Positions 50,219-58,424 are shown, counted from the stretch's first letter. The stretch is DNA of 64,000 bases from Mycobacterium sp. ITM-2016-00316 (GCF_002968335.2 NZ_CP134398.1:4092001-4156000), one strand, 5' to 3'. Numbers and translations are program-made. Notes: a model not told the origin generated them from the letters alone.

Positions 50219-50392
50219 TCAGTGCCGCCGGCGGCGCCACACCGCCACGATCACGCAGACGCCGACGGAGCTCGCGAACACGCCGAGGATGAGATGGCGG
50301 GCGCCGCCGGTCACACCGAATGCCCACAGCTGCAACCCACCGGCGACCAGTGCCAGCAATCCGAAGGCCAGCCCCGCCACCCGTAGCGCCAT
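50219..50392 (-). CDS. Small two-helix membrane protein
   Basis: A 57-residue frame from ATG 50392 encodes two hydrophobic segments (about residues 5-26, VAGLAFGLLALVAGG, and 31-50, LILGVFASSVGVCVIVAVW) ending in an Arg-rich tail WRRRRRH-like. It begins right where the neighbouring genes leave room and its stop abuts the EXPERA gene stop. No ribosome site of note. The clean membrane pattern supports coding; function unknown. Confidence 0.5.
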   Translation of the reverse strand: MALRVAGLAFGLLALVAGGLQLWAFGVTGGARHLILGVFASSVGVCVIVAVWRRRRH

Positions 50393-50460
50393 CCGACCAG
50401 TCTGCCACTTCGCTTAGTTTGACTCTGGTCAGCTTCGGACGTGCGGGGTACGGTCAGACG

Positions 50461-51117
50461 GTGCCCAACCCTTCGCGCAGCGCGGAAGCTGACCGTGGTC
50501 AGCGCAGGGCCACATTTCAGCGCTCCAACTCACGCGAAACCAAGCGCATGCTGGTCCAGGCCGCGATGGCGCTGTGGCGCACCAACGGCTACGCCGGCAC
50601 CACTGTGGCCCAGATCTGCGCCGCCGCCGGAGTCTCCAAGGCGTTGTTCTACTTCTACTTCCCCCGCAAGGAGGACGTGCTCTTCGAGGTCGGCGTGATG
50701 TCCACCCGGTCGGCGCAACGCACCATCGCCACCCTGCTCGGAGGCGAGTACGACGTGCAGTCCGTCATCGCGGCGGCGCTGACCGACCTCGAGCGTTCGA
50801 TGGCCCGCAATCCCGCCGAACTGGTCATCGAGACGATCCTGGAGGGCTACCGCCACGAGCACCGGATCCTGGACACCGCCGAGACGCCGGATCTGGACGG
50901 CGGCATGTTCACCGCACTGTTCGACCGCGCACTCGCCGACGGGAAGCTGCCCGCCGGCACCGATACCGGTCACCTGGCCTACCTGGCCATGATGCTGGTC
51001 AGTGAGGGCGCCCGGCATTGGGCCGCAGGCTCATTCGGCGGGCGTTCCTTCGCCGACGTCGTCGGCAACGATATCGCCACCCTGATCGCAGGCACCACCA
51101 GTCAAAGGAGACCGTGA
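50461..51117 (+). CDS. TetR-family transcriptional regulator
   Basis: A 218-residue regulator starting at GTG 50461; no other start precedes the helix-turn-helix. DNA-binding region TTVAQICAAAGVSKALFYFYFPRKEDVLF at about residues 45-73. Translationally coupled (TGATG) to an acyl-CoA dehydrogenase, so it probably senses an acyl-CoA or substrate of the following genes. GGTCAG repeats occur upstream, and a GCTGACC-GT-GGTCAGC dyad (50488-50503) lies within its own first codons, a possible autoregulatory site. Confidence 0.88.
   Translation: MPNPSRSAEADRGQRRATFQRSNSRETKRMLVQAAMALWRTNGYAGTTVAQICAAAGVSKALFYFYFPRKEDVLFEVGVMSTRSAQRTIATLLGGEYDVQSVIAAALTDLERSMARNPAELVIETILEGYRHEHRILDTAETPDLDGGMFTALFDRALADGKLPAGTDTGHLAYLAMMLVSEGARHWAAGSFGGRSFADVVGNDIATLIAGTTSQRRP
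50488..50503. promoter_or_regulatory. GCTGACC-GT-GGTCAGC dyad in 5' coding region of TetR
   Basis: A perfect dyad with 7-base arms. Further GGTCAG half-sites are at 50427-50432 and 50452-50457 upstream of the start codon. The cluster could be an operator array for the TetR itself; being partly within coding sequence it may also be chance. Confidence 0.3.
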
Positions 51118-52418
51118 TGGCATGGGATTTCGAAACCGACCCGGAGTTCCAGGAACTCCTCGACTGGGCGGACGCCTTTGTCCGTGATGAGGTCGAACCG
51201 CTGGACCTCATCTGGCCACACCTGCAGTTCACTCCCCTGGATGACGCCCGCCGCGCCGTGGTGGATCCGCTCAAGGAGCAGGTCCGCCGAAAAGGCTTGT
51301 GGGCCACCCATCTCGGTCCAGACCTCGGCGGCCAGGGCTACGGACAGCTGAAACTGGCGCTGCTCAACGAGATCCTGGGCCGATCCCAATGGGCACCGAT
51401 CGTGTTCGGCTGCCAGGCCCCCGACACCGGCAACGCCGAGATCATCGCCCACTACGGCACACCCGACCAGAAAGACAGCTACCTGCGGCCGCTCCTGAAG
51501 GGCGAGGTGTTCTCCTGCTATTCGATGACCGAACCGCAGGGCGGCGCGGATCCCACCCAGTTCAAGACCGCCGCGGTCCGCGACGGCGATGACTGGGTGA
51601 TCAACGGCTACAAGTTCTTCTCCTCGAACGCCTCGACAGCGTCGTTCCTCATCGTCATGGTCGTGACGAACCCGGATGTCAGTCCCTACCAGGGTATGTC
51701 GATGTTCCTGGTACCCACGGACACGCCCGGGGTGACCATCGTGCGCAACTCGGGTCTCTACGGAGAGGCCGATGGCGAAGGCTCACACGCGCTGATCCAC
51801 TACGACAACGTCCGGGTGCCGGATTCCGCACTGCTCGGCGGTGAGGGTCAGGCCTTCGTCATCGCCCAGACCCGGTTGGGCGGCGGCCGCATCCACCACG
51901 CCATGCGCACCATCGGGCTGGCCCAGAAGGCACTGGACATGATGTGCGAGCGGGTACTGTCCCGGCACACCGCGGGCAGTCTGCTCGCCGACAAACAGGC
52001 CGTACAGGGTTACATTGCCGACTCCTATGCCCAGCTCAAACAATTCCGGCTGATGGTGCTGTTCACCGCATGGGAGATCGACAAGTACAACGATTACAAG
52101 AAGGTCCGCAAGGACATCGCCGCGGTGAAGGTGGTCATGCCCACCGTGCTGCACGACATCGCCTGGCGGGCCATGCAGATACACGGTGCGCTCGGCGTCA
52201 CCAACGAGATGCCGTTCCTCGGGATGGTGACCGGGGCCGCGGTGATGGGCCTTGCCGACGGTCCCACCGAGGTACACAAGACCACCGTGGCCAAGCAGGT
52301 GCTGCGCGACTACACCGGCACCGACGGACTGTGGCCCACCGAATGGATTCCCGGCAAACGGGACGCCGCGCGGGCCCGGTTCGCCGAGCACCTGGAGGCC
52401 GAGGTGGGCAACCTGTGA
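51117..52418 (+). CDS. Acyl-CoA dehydrogenase (ACAD10/11-like group)
   Basis: A 433-residue acyl-CoA dehydrogenase: YSMTEPQGGADPTQFKTAA, NGYKFFSSNASTASF, LGGGRIHHAMR and ALGVTNEMPF with C-terminal GPTEVHKTTVAKQVL. The GADP in place of GSD and the H-rich RIHHAMR block are typical of the ACAD10/11 subgroup. It is followed, with a GTGA overlap, by an APH-family kinase, the same two activities that are fused in human ACAD10/11. I take ATG 51117; a GTG one codon earlier is also possible. Confidence 0.9.
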   Translation: MAWDFETDPEFQELLDWADAFVRDEVEPLDLIWPHLQFTPLDDARRAVVDPLKEQVRRKGLWATHLGPDLGGQGYGQLKLALLNEILGRSQWAPIVFGCQAPDTGNAEIIAHYGTPDQKDSYLRPLLKGEVFSCYSMTEPQGGADPTQFKTAAVRDGDDWVINGYKFFSSNASTASFLIVMVVTNPDVSPYQGMSMFLVPTDTPGVTIVRNSGLYGEADGEGSHALIHYDNVRVPDSALLGGEGQAFVIAQTRLGGGRIHHAMRTIGLAQKALDMMCERVLSRHTAGSLLADKQAVQGYIADSYAQLKQFRLMVLFTAWEIDKYNDYKKVRKDIAAVKVVMPTVLHDIAWRAMQIHGALGVTNEMPFLGMVTGAAVMGLADGPTEVHKTTVAKQVLRDYTGTDGLWPTEWIPGKRDAARARFAEHLEAEVGNL

Positions 52419-53440
52419 ACGCACCGGCCATCGACGTTGCCCGCCTTGCCAATTGGATGGATGACGCCGGGCTGCCCGGCAAAGGCGCCCCGCTGGAGGC
52501 CCGGTTCCTCTCGGGTGGCACGCAGAACGTCATCTACGAACTGACCCGCGGCGAGGAGCGCTGCGTCATCCGGATGCCACCGCCCGGCGCGCCCGCGGAC
52601 CGTGACAAGGGCATCCTGCGGGAATGGCGCATCATCGAGGCGCTCGACGGCACCGACGTGCCACACACCAAGGCCGTCGGCGTCTGCGCCGACGCGAGCG
52701 TGCTGGGCCGGCCGTTCTATCTGATGGGCTTCGTCGACGGCTGGTCGCCGATGGACCAGCATGCCCGGTGGCCCGAGCCGTTCGACAGCGATCTCGGTAC
52801 CCGGCCGGAACTGAGTTACCAACTCGCCGAGGGTATTGCACTGCTCTCCAAGGTGGACTGGAAGACCAGGGGCCTGCAGGACCTGGGCCGGCCCGATGGT
52901 TTCCACGAACGGCAGGTCGCACGTTGGATCGGCTTCCTGGAGCGCATCAAACAGCGCGATCTGCCGGGGCTCGAGGTCGCCACGGCGTGGCTGCAGGAAC
53001 GTAAGCCGCTGGACTTCATCCCCGGCCTGATGCACGGTGATTACCAGTTCGCCAACGTCATGTACCGGCACGGCGCACCCGCTCAGCTGGCCGCGATCGT
53101 CGACTGGGAGATGGGCACGGTCGGTGATCCGAAGCTCGACCTCGGCTGGATGATGCAGAGCTGGCCGGCCGACGAGCACGATCACGCCGCGATGGGTTAT
53201 GTCGACATGCGCGGCGCACCGACCCGCGACCAGGTGGTGGCGCGGTACGCCGAGGTGTCCGGGCGTCAGGTCGATGATCTGGACTACTACCTGGTGCTGG
53301 CCAAGTGGAAACTGGCCATCGTGCTGGAGCAGGGTTTTCAGCGGGCAGGCGATGACGAGAAACTGCTGGCATTCGGCCCGGTCGTCACCGATCTGATGCG
53401 CTCGGCCGCCGAACTCGCCGAGTCCAGCGACTACCGGTGA
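52415..53440 (+). CDS. APH-family phosphotransferase (kinase partner of acyl-CoA dehydrogenase)
   Basis: A 341-residue aminoglycoside-phosphotransferase-fold kinase. Brenner motif HGDYQFANVM supplies the catalytic Asp and Asn; the Mg-binding Asp is in IVDWEMGTVGDP. The N-terminal lobe has SGGTQNVIYEL and CVIRMPP. In ACAD10/11 and in the levulinate pathway LvaA, such kinases phosphorylate 4-hydroxyacyl-CoA so that it can enter beta-oxidation. Linked to the acyl-CoA dehydrogenase upstream and the oxidoreductase downstream by GTGA overlaps. Antibiotic resistance is unlikely from context. Confidence 0.88.
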   Translation: MNAPAIDVARLANWMDDAGLPGKGAPLEARFLSGGTQNVIYELTRGEERCVIRMPPPGAPADRDKGILREWRIIEALDGTDVPHTKAVGVCADASVLGRPFYLMGFVDGWSPMDQHARWPEPFDSDLGTRPELSYQLAEGIALLSKVDWKTRGLQDLGRPDGFHERQVARWIGFLERIKQRDLPGLEVATAWLQERKPLDFIPGLMHGDYQFANVMYRHGAPAQLAAIVDWEMGTVGDPKLDLGWMMQSWPADEHDHAAMGYVDMRGAPTRDQVVARYAEVSGRQVDDLDYYLVLAKWKLAIVLEQGFQRAGDDEKLLAFGPVVTDLMRSAAELAESSDYR

Positions 53441-54402
53441 GGGCTGTGGTCTGCCCGGCATACGGGCCGCCGGAGGTGGTGCGGGTCGAGGAGGCTTCCG
53501 CCCCCGACCTCGCCGACGGCCAGGTGCGGGTGCGGGTCGCCGCGGCGGCGGTGAACTTCCCCGATGTGCTGCTGGTCGCGGGAAAGTACCAGGTCAAGGT
53601 GCCGCCACCGTTCATACCGGGCAGTGAGTTCGCCGGCGTCATCACCGAAACCTCGTGCGATGAACACAATTTCGCGGTCGGCGACCGGGTCACCGGGACC
53701 GGCATGGTCGGCGCCTTCGCCGAACAGGTATGCATCGGTGGCGGCGCCATGGCGCCGATCCCCGAGGGCATCGATTACCGCACCGCCGCGGCCTCCGGAG
53801 TGGCGTTCCGCACCGCGTATCACGCACTGCGCTCGACGGCGCGGGTCGCGCCCGGCGACGATATCGTGGTTCTCGGTGCCGGTGGCGGTGTCGGGCTGGC
53901 CGCGGTGGCGCTGGCCACCGCACTCGGCGCCCGCGTCATCGCGATTGCCTCATCTGCCGAGAAGCTCTGTGCAGCAGCAGAATACGGCGCTGTGCACGGA
54001 ATCGACCACCGCGGCGCGGACCTGCGTCAGGCACTGCGGGAGTCACTGCCTGGCGGCGCCGCGGCGGTGATCGATCCGGTCGGCGGTGACCTTTCCGAGC
54101 CCGCCCTGCGATCGCTGAGACGCGGCGGGCGCTTCGTCACGGTCGGCTTTGCGTCGGGATCCATCCCCCGCATTCCCTTGAATCTGGTTCTGGTCAAGGG
54201 TATCCAGGTGCTGGGTTTTCAGTTCCAGGACATCCCGGCCGGTGAGTTCACCCGCAACGAGTCAGAACTGCGCAGGCTACTCGCGACCGGCGCGGTGGCA
54301 CCACACATCGGCGCCACCTACCCACTGGCGGACACCGCCGCAGCGCTGCGTCACGTGGCCGACGGACGCGCGATCGGAAAGGTGATCATCGACGTCGGAT
54401 GA
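53437..54402 (+). CDS. Zinc-independent quinone oxidoreductase (MDR superfamily)
   Basis: A 321-residue medium-chain dehydrogenase/reductase of the NADPH:quinone oxidoreductase group: NFPDVLLVAGKYQVKVPPPF, GSEFAGVI, nucleotide-binding VLGAGGGVGLAAVALA, and GGRFVTVGFASG. No zinc-ligand cysteines are present. Family members reduce enones or quinones, and one role could be an enoyl-CoA or enone reduction. Starts at GTG 53437, overlapping the kinase stop. Ends nine bases before the convergent SnoaL-like gene. Confidence 0.9.
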   Translation: MRAVVCPAYGPPEVVRVEEASAPDLADGQVRVRVAAAAVNFPDVLLVAGKYQVKVPPPFIPGSEFAGVITETSCDEHNFAVGDRVTGTGMVGAFAEQVCIGGGAMAPIPEGIDYRTAAASGVAFRTAYHALRSTARVAPGDDIVVLGAGGGVGLAAVALATALGARVIAIASSAEKLCAAAEYGAVHGIDHRGADLRQALRESLPGGAAAVIDPVGGDLSEPALRSLRRGGRFVTVGFASGSIPRIPLNLVLVKGIQVLGFQFQDIPAGEFTRNESELRRLLATGAVAPHIGATYPLADTAAALRHVADGRAIGKVIIDVG

Positions 54403-54410
54403 CGCTGCGG

Positions 54411-54767
54411 TCAGGACGGTTTGGGCGGGTAGAAGTACTCCCGCCAGGCGGTGATCTTGTCGCCTTTCACCTCGTAGGCACCCATCACGGGCCAGCTCAG
54501 AGGCTTACCGTCCACGACCCAGTGGTCGCGCCGCTCCATCAGCACCACGTCGCCGTCGACGGCGAGGTGGCAAATCTCCAGGTCGACGCACCGCCCTCCG
54601 GCGAAGAAGACCTTCATCATGTCGTGAATCGCCGCGCGCCCGGACAGCGCGGGCCAGTCCGGGCCGATGTCGAAGGTGGCGTCGTCGGCGAAGTGACTGA
54701 TGACTTCCTCGACGTCGTTTCGGGCCCATGCGGCAATCTCGGCGCGCACGATGTGTTCTGCGGTCAT
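54411..54767 (-). CDS. Limonene-1,2-epoxide hydrolase-like (SnoaL fold) protein
   Basis: A 118-residue cone-fold protein of the limonene-epoxide-hydrolase group. The Arg-x-Asp pair appears in MERRDHW and the second acidic position in AWREYFY, where the family's catalytic Asp is Glu here. The small hydrophobic cavity fold also hosts ketosteroid-isomerase-like and cyclase functions, so activity should be tested. An inverted repeat TTTACACT-N10-AGCGTAAA lies 33 bases upstream of its start. Confidence 0.8.
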   Translation of the reverse strand: MTAEHIVRAEIAAWARNDVEEVISHFADDATFDIGPDWPALSGRAAIHDMMKVFFAGGRCVDLEICHLAVDGDVVLMERRDHWVVDGKPLSWPVMGAYEVKGDKITAWREYFYPPKPS

Positions 54768-54799
54768 GGCGTTCCCCCTCGGTCGGTACCCCGACCATC

Positions 54800-54825
54800 T
54801 TTACACTCTGCGCCAATAGCGTAAA
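54800..54825. promoter_or_regulatory. TTTACACT-N10-AGCGTAAA inverted repeat
   Basis: Seven of eight arm positions pair. It lies between the divergent SnoaL-like and P450 genes, separate from the CTAAGCA promoter element of the P450. Confidence 0.3.
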
Positions 54826-54838
54826 CCGCGCCGATGCC

Positions 54839-54877
54839 TTGACCGCGACTCGACACACCTGCTAAGCAAGTGCTCAG
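54839..54877 (+). promoter_or_regulatory. P450 promoter with CTAAGCA dyad (copy B)
   Basis: TTGACC (54839-54844), 18-base spacer, TAAGCA (54863-54868) inside the dyad CTAAGCA-AG-TGCTCAG (54862-54877). Order, spacing and most bases match copy A at 10268-10306. The left arm pairs with the right at six of seven positions. Confidence 0.5.
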
Positions 54878-54919
54878 TAGAACCAGCCCCGCACTCTTCG
54901 CCTCTCTGATGGAGCCACG

Positions 54920-56104
54920 ATGGCACAGCCGACTGCCGCACCCGACCTGTACTACGACCCGTACAGCGTCGAACTGAACATGGACCCCTACGCGGTGTTC
55001 GCGCGGATCAGGGAGGAGGCGCCGCTGTACTACAACGAACAACACGACTTCTATGCGCTGAGCCGCTACGACGATGTCAATGCGGCGGTCATCGATCATG
55101 AGACATTCATCTCGGGCCGCGGCGCGGTGCTCGAGATCATCAAGTCCGGCATGGAGATCCCGCCGGGCACGTTGATTTTCGAGGACCCCCCGATCCACAA
55201 CATCCACCGCAACCTGCTGTCCCGGATGTTCACCCCGCGCAAGGTTCTCGCGCTCGAACCGCAGATCCGCGAGTTCACCGCGCGCTGCCTCGACCCAGTC
55301 ATCGGTTCGGGCCGTTTCGATTTCGTCAACGATCTCGGTGAACAGATGCCGATGCGGGTCATCGGCATGCTGCTGGGCATCCCCGAGGACCGGCAGCGTC
55401 AGATCACCGACCACGGCGGCGAGCCCCTGCAGGGCGGGCGCCTGGAGGGAATGGCGACAGGCGAGGTGTTCTCCGAGTTCATCGACTGGCGGGCCGAACA
55501 TCCCTCCGACGACATCATGACCGATCTGCTGAACGCCGAGTTCGAAGACGAAACCGGCACGCGGCGCACACTGCGCCGCGACGAATTGCTGTTGTATCTG
55601 ACCGTCATCGCCACCGCGGGTTCGGAGACCACCACACGGCTGATCGGCTGGGCCGGAAAGACACTGGCCGATCACCCGGATCAACGCCGCGCTCTGGTGG
55701 AGAACCCCGCCCTGATCCCGCAGGCGATCGAGGAGATCCTGCGTTGGGAGCCACCGGCGCTGCAGATCGCCCGCTATGTCACCCGCGACGTCGAGTACTA
55801 CGGGCAGACGGTGCCGGAGGGGTCGGCGATGCTCATGCTCGTCGGCGCCGCCAACCGCGACCATCGCCGTTTCGCGCCCGACGGCGATGTCTTCGACATC
55901 TTCCGTGAACCACGCTCACACATGACGTTCGGCGCGGGCACCCACTTCTGCATGGGCAATGCACTGGCGCGCCTGGAAGGCCGAATCGCCTTGGAGGAGA
56001 TCCTCAAACGCTTCCCGGAATGGGAGGTCGACTGGCCCAACACCGTCCCGTCGGAGACCGCCGCGGTGCGCGGCTGGGCCGCCATGCCCACCCTGCTGCC
56101 CTGA
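54920..56104 (+). CDS. Cytochrome P450
   Basis: A 394-residue P450: I-helix IATAGSETTTRL, K-helix EEILRWEPP, haem loop FGAGTHFCMGNALAR. Preceded by the duplicated CTAAGCA promoter and therefore probably co-regulated with the P450 at 10.4 kb. No ferredoxin is adjacent. Followed 13 bases later by an F420-type monooxygenase gene. No strong ribosome box (ATGGAGCC lies upstream). Confidence 0.95.
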   Translation: MAQPTAAPDLYYDPYSVELNMDPYAVFARIREEAPLYYNEQHDFYALSRYDDVNAAVIDHETFISGRGAVLEIIKSGMEIPPGTLIFEDPPIHNIHRNLLSRMFTPRKVLALEPQIREFTARCLDPVIGSGRFDFVNDLGEQMPMRVIGMLLGIPEDRQRQITDHGGEPLQGGRLEGMATGEVFSEFIDWRAEHPSDDIMTDLLNAEFEDETGTRRTLRRDELLLYLTVIATAGSETTTRLIGWAGKTLADHPDQRRALVENPALIPQAIEEILRWEPPALQIARYVTRDVEYYGQTVPEGSAMLMLVGAANRDHRRFAPDGDVFDIFREPRSHMTFGAGTHFCMGNALARLEGRIALEEILKRFPEWEVDWPNTVPSETAAVRGWAAMPTLLP

Positions 56105-56117
56105 GGCGAGGTCAGGC

Positions 56118-57065
56118 ATGCGCATCGGGCTGATGGTCGGTTCGGACAGGGAACGCGCACGCACCGACCGGTTGGCGGGACTGCTGTCCGATGCCGTCGC
56201 CGCGGAGTCGGCCGGCTTCCACTCGTTCTGGTTTCCGCAGGTGCCCGGATATCTGGACGCACTGACCGCGGTGGCACTGATCGGCGCCACCACAAGCAGC
56301 ATCGAGGTCGGCACCGCAGTCGTCCCGATCCAGACCCGACACCCGCTGATCCTGGCCCAGCAGTCTCTGACCACGCAGGCGGCGTGCGCGGGCAGGTTCA
56401 CCCTCGGTATCGGCCTGTCGCATGACTGGATCATCCAGGGGCAGTTGGGCTTGCCGTATGACCGCCCGGTCGCACTTGTGCGCGACTACCTCGACGTGCT
56501 GCTCGCCGGATCTGCCGGCCCGGGGGTGGTGGACGTCGACAACGACACCTTCGCCGTGCACAGCCCGGTGGATGTCACGGATCGCACGGTGCCGGTGCTG
56601 CTGGCCGCGCTCGGACCGACCATGCTGCGGATCGCGGGTGAACGCGCCGACGGCACGATCCTGTGGATGGCGGATGAACGCGCGATCGGCGAACACGTCG
56701 CGCCTCGGATCAACGCCGCCGCCGAGGCCTCGGGTCGGGGCCGCCCGCGCGTGGTGGCCGGCGTCCCTGTCACGCTCTGCGCGCCAGGCGATGTCGAGGA
56801 CGCCCGCGCCCATGCGAGCGAGGTGCTGGGGCATGCTCATCTGTCACCGAACTACCTGCGCTTACTCGAGCACGGTGATGCCGAGGACGTGGGCGACACC
56901 ATGGCCGCCGGTGACGAGGCGGCGGTGCTGAAGGGACTGCAGCGCTACCGGGACGCAGGCGTCACTGACCTGGCTGCACGGATCGTGCCGCTCGGGGCCG
57001 ACGGCGCGGCGCGGCGCGCCTCCCGGGACCGCACCATGGAGTTCCTCGCGACACTGTCCCTGTGA
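56118..57065 (+). CDS. LLM-class (F420-dependent type) oxidoreductase
   Basis: A 315-residue luciferase-like TIM barrel: GFHSFWFPQVPGYLDALTAVALIG, IEVGTAVVPIQTRHPLILAQQ, RFTLGIGLSH and GERADGTILW, the standard set of mycobacterial F420-dependent LLM proteins. It would reduce or oxidise a carbonyl or C=C with F420H2. Follows the P450 closely and converges with the gene at 57076. Confidence 0.9.
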   Translation: MRIGLMVGSDRERARTDRLAGLLSDAVAAESAGFHSFWFPQVPGYLDALTAVALIGATTSSIEVGTAVVPIQTRHPLILAQQSLTTQAACAGRFTLGIGLSHDWIIQGQLGLPYDRPVALVRDYLDVLLAGSAGPGVVDVDNDTFAVHSPVDVTDRTVPVLLAALGPTMLRIAGERADGTILWMADERAIGEHVAPRINAAAEASGRGRPRVVAGVPVTLCAPGDVEDARAHASEVLGHAHLSPNYLRLLEHGDAEDVGDTMAAGDEAAVLKGLQRYRDAGVTDLAARIVPLGADGAARRASRDRTMEFLATLSL

Positions 57066-57075
57066 GTTGGTGAAT

Positions 57076-57579
57076 TCAGCTGGCCGGCACCAGGTCTGCG
57101 GCCACCGACGGACAGGACATGACGCCGCACCGGAAGGCCTCGGTGCGACCGAACGGCTCGGTGTCACCGGCGGCGGCCAGCGCCTGCGCCTTGAAGGCAC
57201 GGGCGGCCGCGCTCAGCTGGTGCTGCACCGAGTCGACGGTGCTGTCGAGCTCTTCGGGCCAGCTGTCGCCCCACAGGGTCACCTCGGTGAGGCCCTGCTC
57301 CAGGGCGCCGAGCACACCTTCGCGGACCCGGGCATCGCTGACGAACAGCTCGGCGGCCACCGCCACCGTCTGCGGATGGGGCCGCTCCTCCCAGAGCTGC
57401 ATCGCCGTCTCCAGGTCGCCGGTGTCCACACCCAGGATCTGCAACGGGCGGATGTCGTCATCACCGGTGATCAGCACGGTGACATCCCAGCCGGCCATCA
57501 CGCGGTCGACCAGCCAACCGCCGGCATTGCGCACCACCTCGGCGACGCTGGGCGCCACCACATCGAGTCGGTACCTCAT
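57076..57579 (-). CDS. Conserved-looking protein of unknown function coupled to TetR
   Basis: A 167-residue protein starting at ATG 57579, which overlaps the TetR stop by four bases. It opens RYRLDVVAPSVAEVVRNAGGWLVDR and has GWDVTVLITGDDDIRPLQILG; the acidic, helical C-terminal part has one pair of cysteines (AFRCGVMSCPS). No motif of known function. Same transcript as the regulator, so it may modulate its ligand or be a target. Confidence 0.65.
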   Translation of the reverse strand: MRYRLDVVAPSVAEVVRNAGGWLVDRVMAGWDVTVLITGDDDIRPLQILGVDTGDLETAMQLWEERPHPQTVAVAAELFVSDARVREGVLGALEQGLTEVTLWGDSWPEELDSTVDSVQHQLSAAARAFKAQALAAAGDTEPFGRTEAFRCGVMSCPSVAADLVPAS

Positions 57580-58256
57580 ATCGAATTCCTCTCGGTGCCC
57601 GGCTTTAACGATTCCCCGTTCGCTGCGCTCCTGCCCGCCGCGAAGTCGCGGGCCAGCGACTCCGTGTATCCCTTGAACACTGCCGCCAGCGGGATTGAAG
57701 GATCGAGTAGCCATGCGGTCTCCATTCCATTGACGAAGGCGAGAATCTCCACGGCCTTGGCGGCCGGGTCGAGGTCTGAGCGGTAGCGGCCACTGAGCTG
57801 GCCGCGCCGGATCGCGTCCGCGACGATCCCGACGGCGGCCTGCTGCCGGGCCACCAGGCGGTCGTGCAGCGGGGCGTCGGGCTGGATGTTCTCCACCAGC
57901 AGCACGGTGAAGGTCCCGACGAGTTCGGGAGCGCGGTCGAACCGCTCGGCCACCCGACCGATGTTGGCGATCAGATCACCGCCCCGGTCGGCATGGGTGT
58001 CATCGTCGAAATCGCGGGCGTCGAGCACCGCGTGCAGCAGCTGTTCTTTGGATTCGAAGTGGTGCAGCAGGCCGGCGGCGCTGACTCCGGCCTCCCTGGC
58101 GATCTGGGCCAGCGAGGTGTTGCGCCAGCCGTTTCGCGCCAGCAGGTTCTCCGCGGCGGCGAGAATGCGCTGCTTGCGGTCCTCGCCCTTGGCCAGCAGC
58201 GACTCGTAGGGCCGGGGCCCAGACGCCGCAGATATCGCCGACACCGCTCTCCTCAT
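57576..58256 (-). CDS. TetR-family transcriptional regulator
   Basis: About 226 residues. DNA-binding region: NTSLAQIAREAGVSAAGLLHHFESKEQLL. I start it at ATG 58256; the longer frame to 58283 runs into the likely operator. A nested dyad (AACCAACC and ACTG with partners) at 58266-58297 lies immediately upstream, suggesting autoregulation, possibly of a leaderless or near-leaderless transcript. Coupled to the unknown gene downstream. Possible targets: the beta-oxidation operon at 58.4-64 kb. Confidence 0.88.
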   Translation of the reverse strand: MRRAVSAISAASGPRPYESLLAKGEDRKQRILAAAENLLARNGWRNTSLAQIAREAGVSAAGLLHHFESKEQLLHAVLDARDFDDDTHADRGGDLIANIGRVAERFDRAPELVGTFTVLLVENIQPDAPLHDRLVARQQAAVGIVADAIRRGQLSGRYRSDLDPAAKAVEILAFVNGMETAWLLDPSIPLAAVFKGYTESLARDFAAGRSAANGESLKPGTERNSI

Positions 58257-58265
58257 CACCGAGTG

Positions 58266-58297
58266 AACCAACCAACTGAACACACAGTAGGTTGGTT
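58266..58297. promoter_or_regulatory. Nested dyad, candidate TetR autoregulatory operator
   Basis: AACCAACC (58266-58273) pairs with GGTTGGTT (58290-58297), and ACTG (58275-58278) with CAGT (58285-58288) about the same centre. It abuts the start of the TetR gene. Confidence 0.5.
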
Positions 58298-58380
58298 AGC
58301 GCCGTGTGACAAGGGTCTCAGTTAACAAATTTCCCGACGGGTGTCACGTGCCTGGTCAGAGCGTCGGACGATGCGATTTA

Positions 58381-58417
58381 CGCACATTCTGTAACGCTCA
58401 GCGTTACAGAATGCGCG
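58381..58417. promoter_or_regulatory. 37-bp palindrome (terminator hairpin or operator)
   Basis: Arms of 18 bases around a single C, with 17 of 18 pairs matched; the core is CTGTAACGCT and AGCGTTACAG. It begins eight bases after the stop of the acyl-CoA dehydrogenase operon, suiting a terminator, but the AGCGTTACAG half-site recurs upstream of the P450 at 44.9 kb, suiting an operator. Confidence 0.6.
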
Positions 58418-58424
58418 CAGACCC

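Noticed and set aside
52415..53440. Aminoglycoside resistance gene
   Set aside because: The APH fold is present, but coupling to an acyl-CoA dehydrogenase points to acyl-CoA metabolism.
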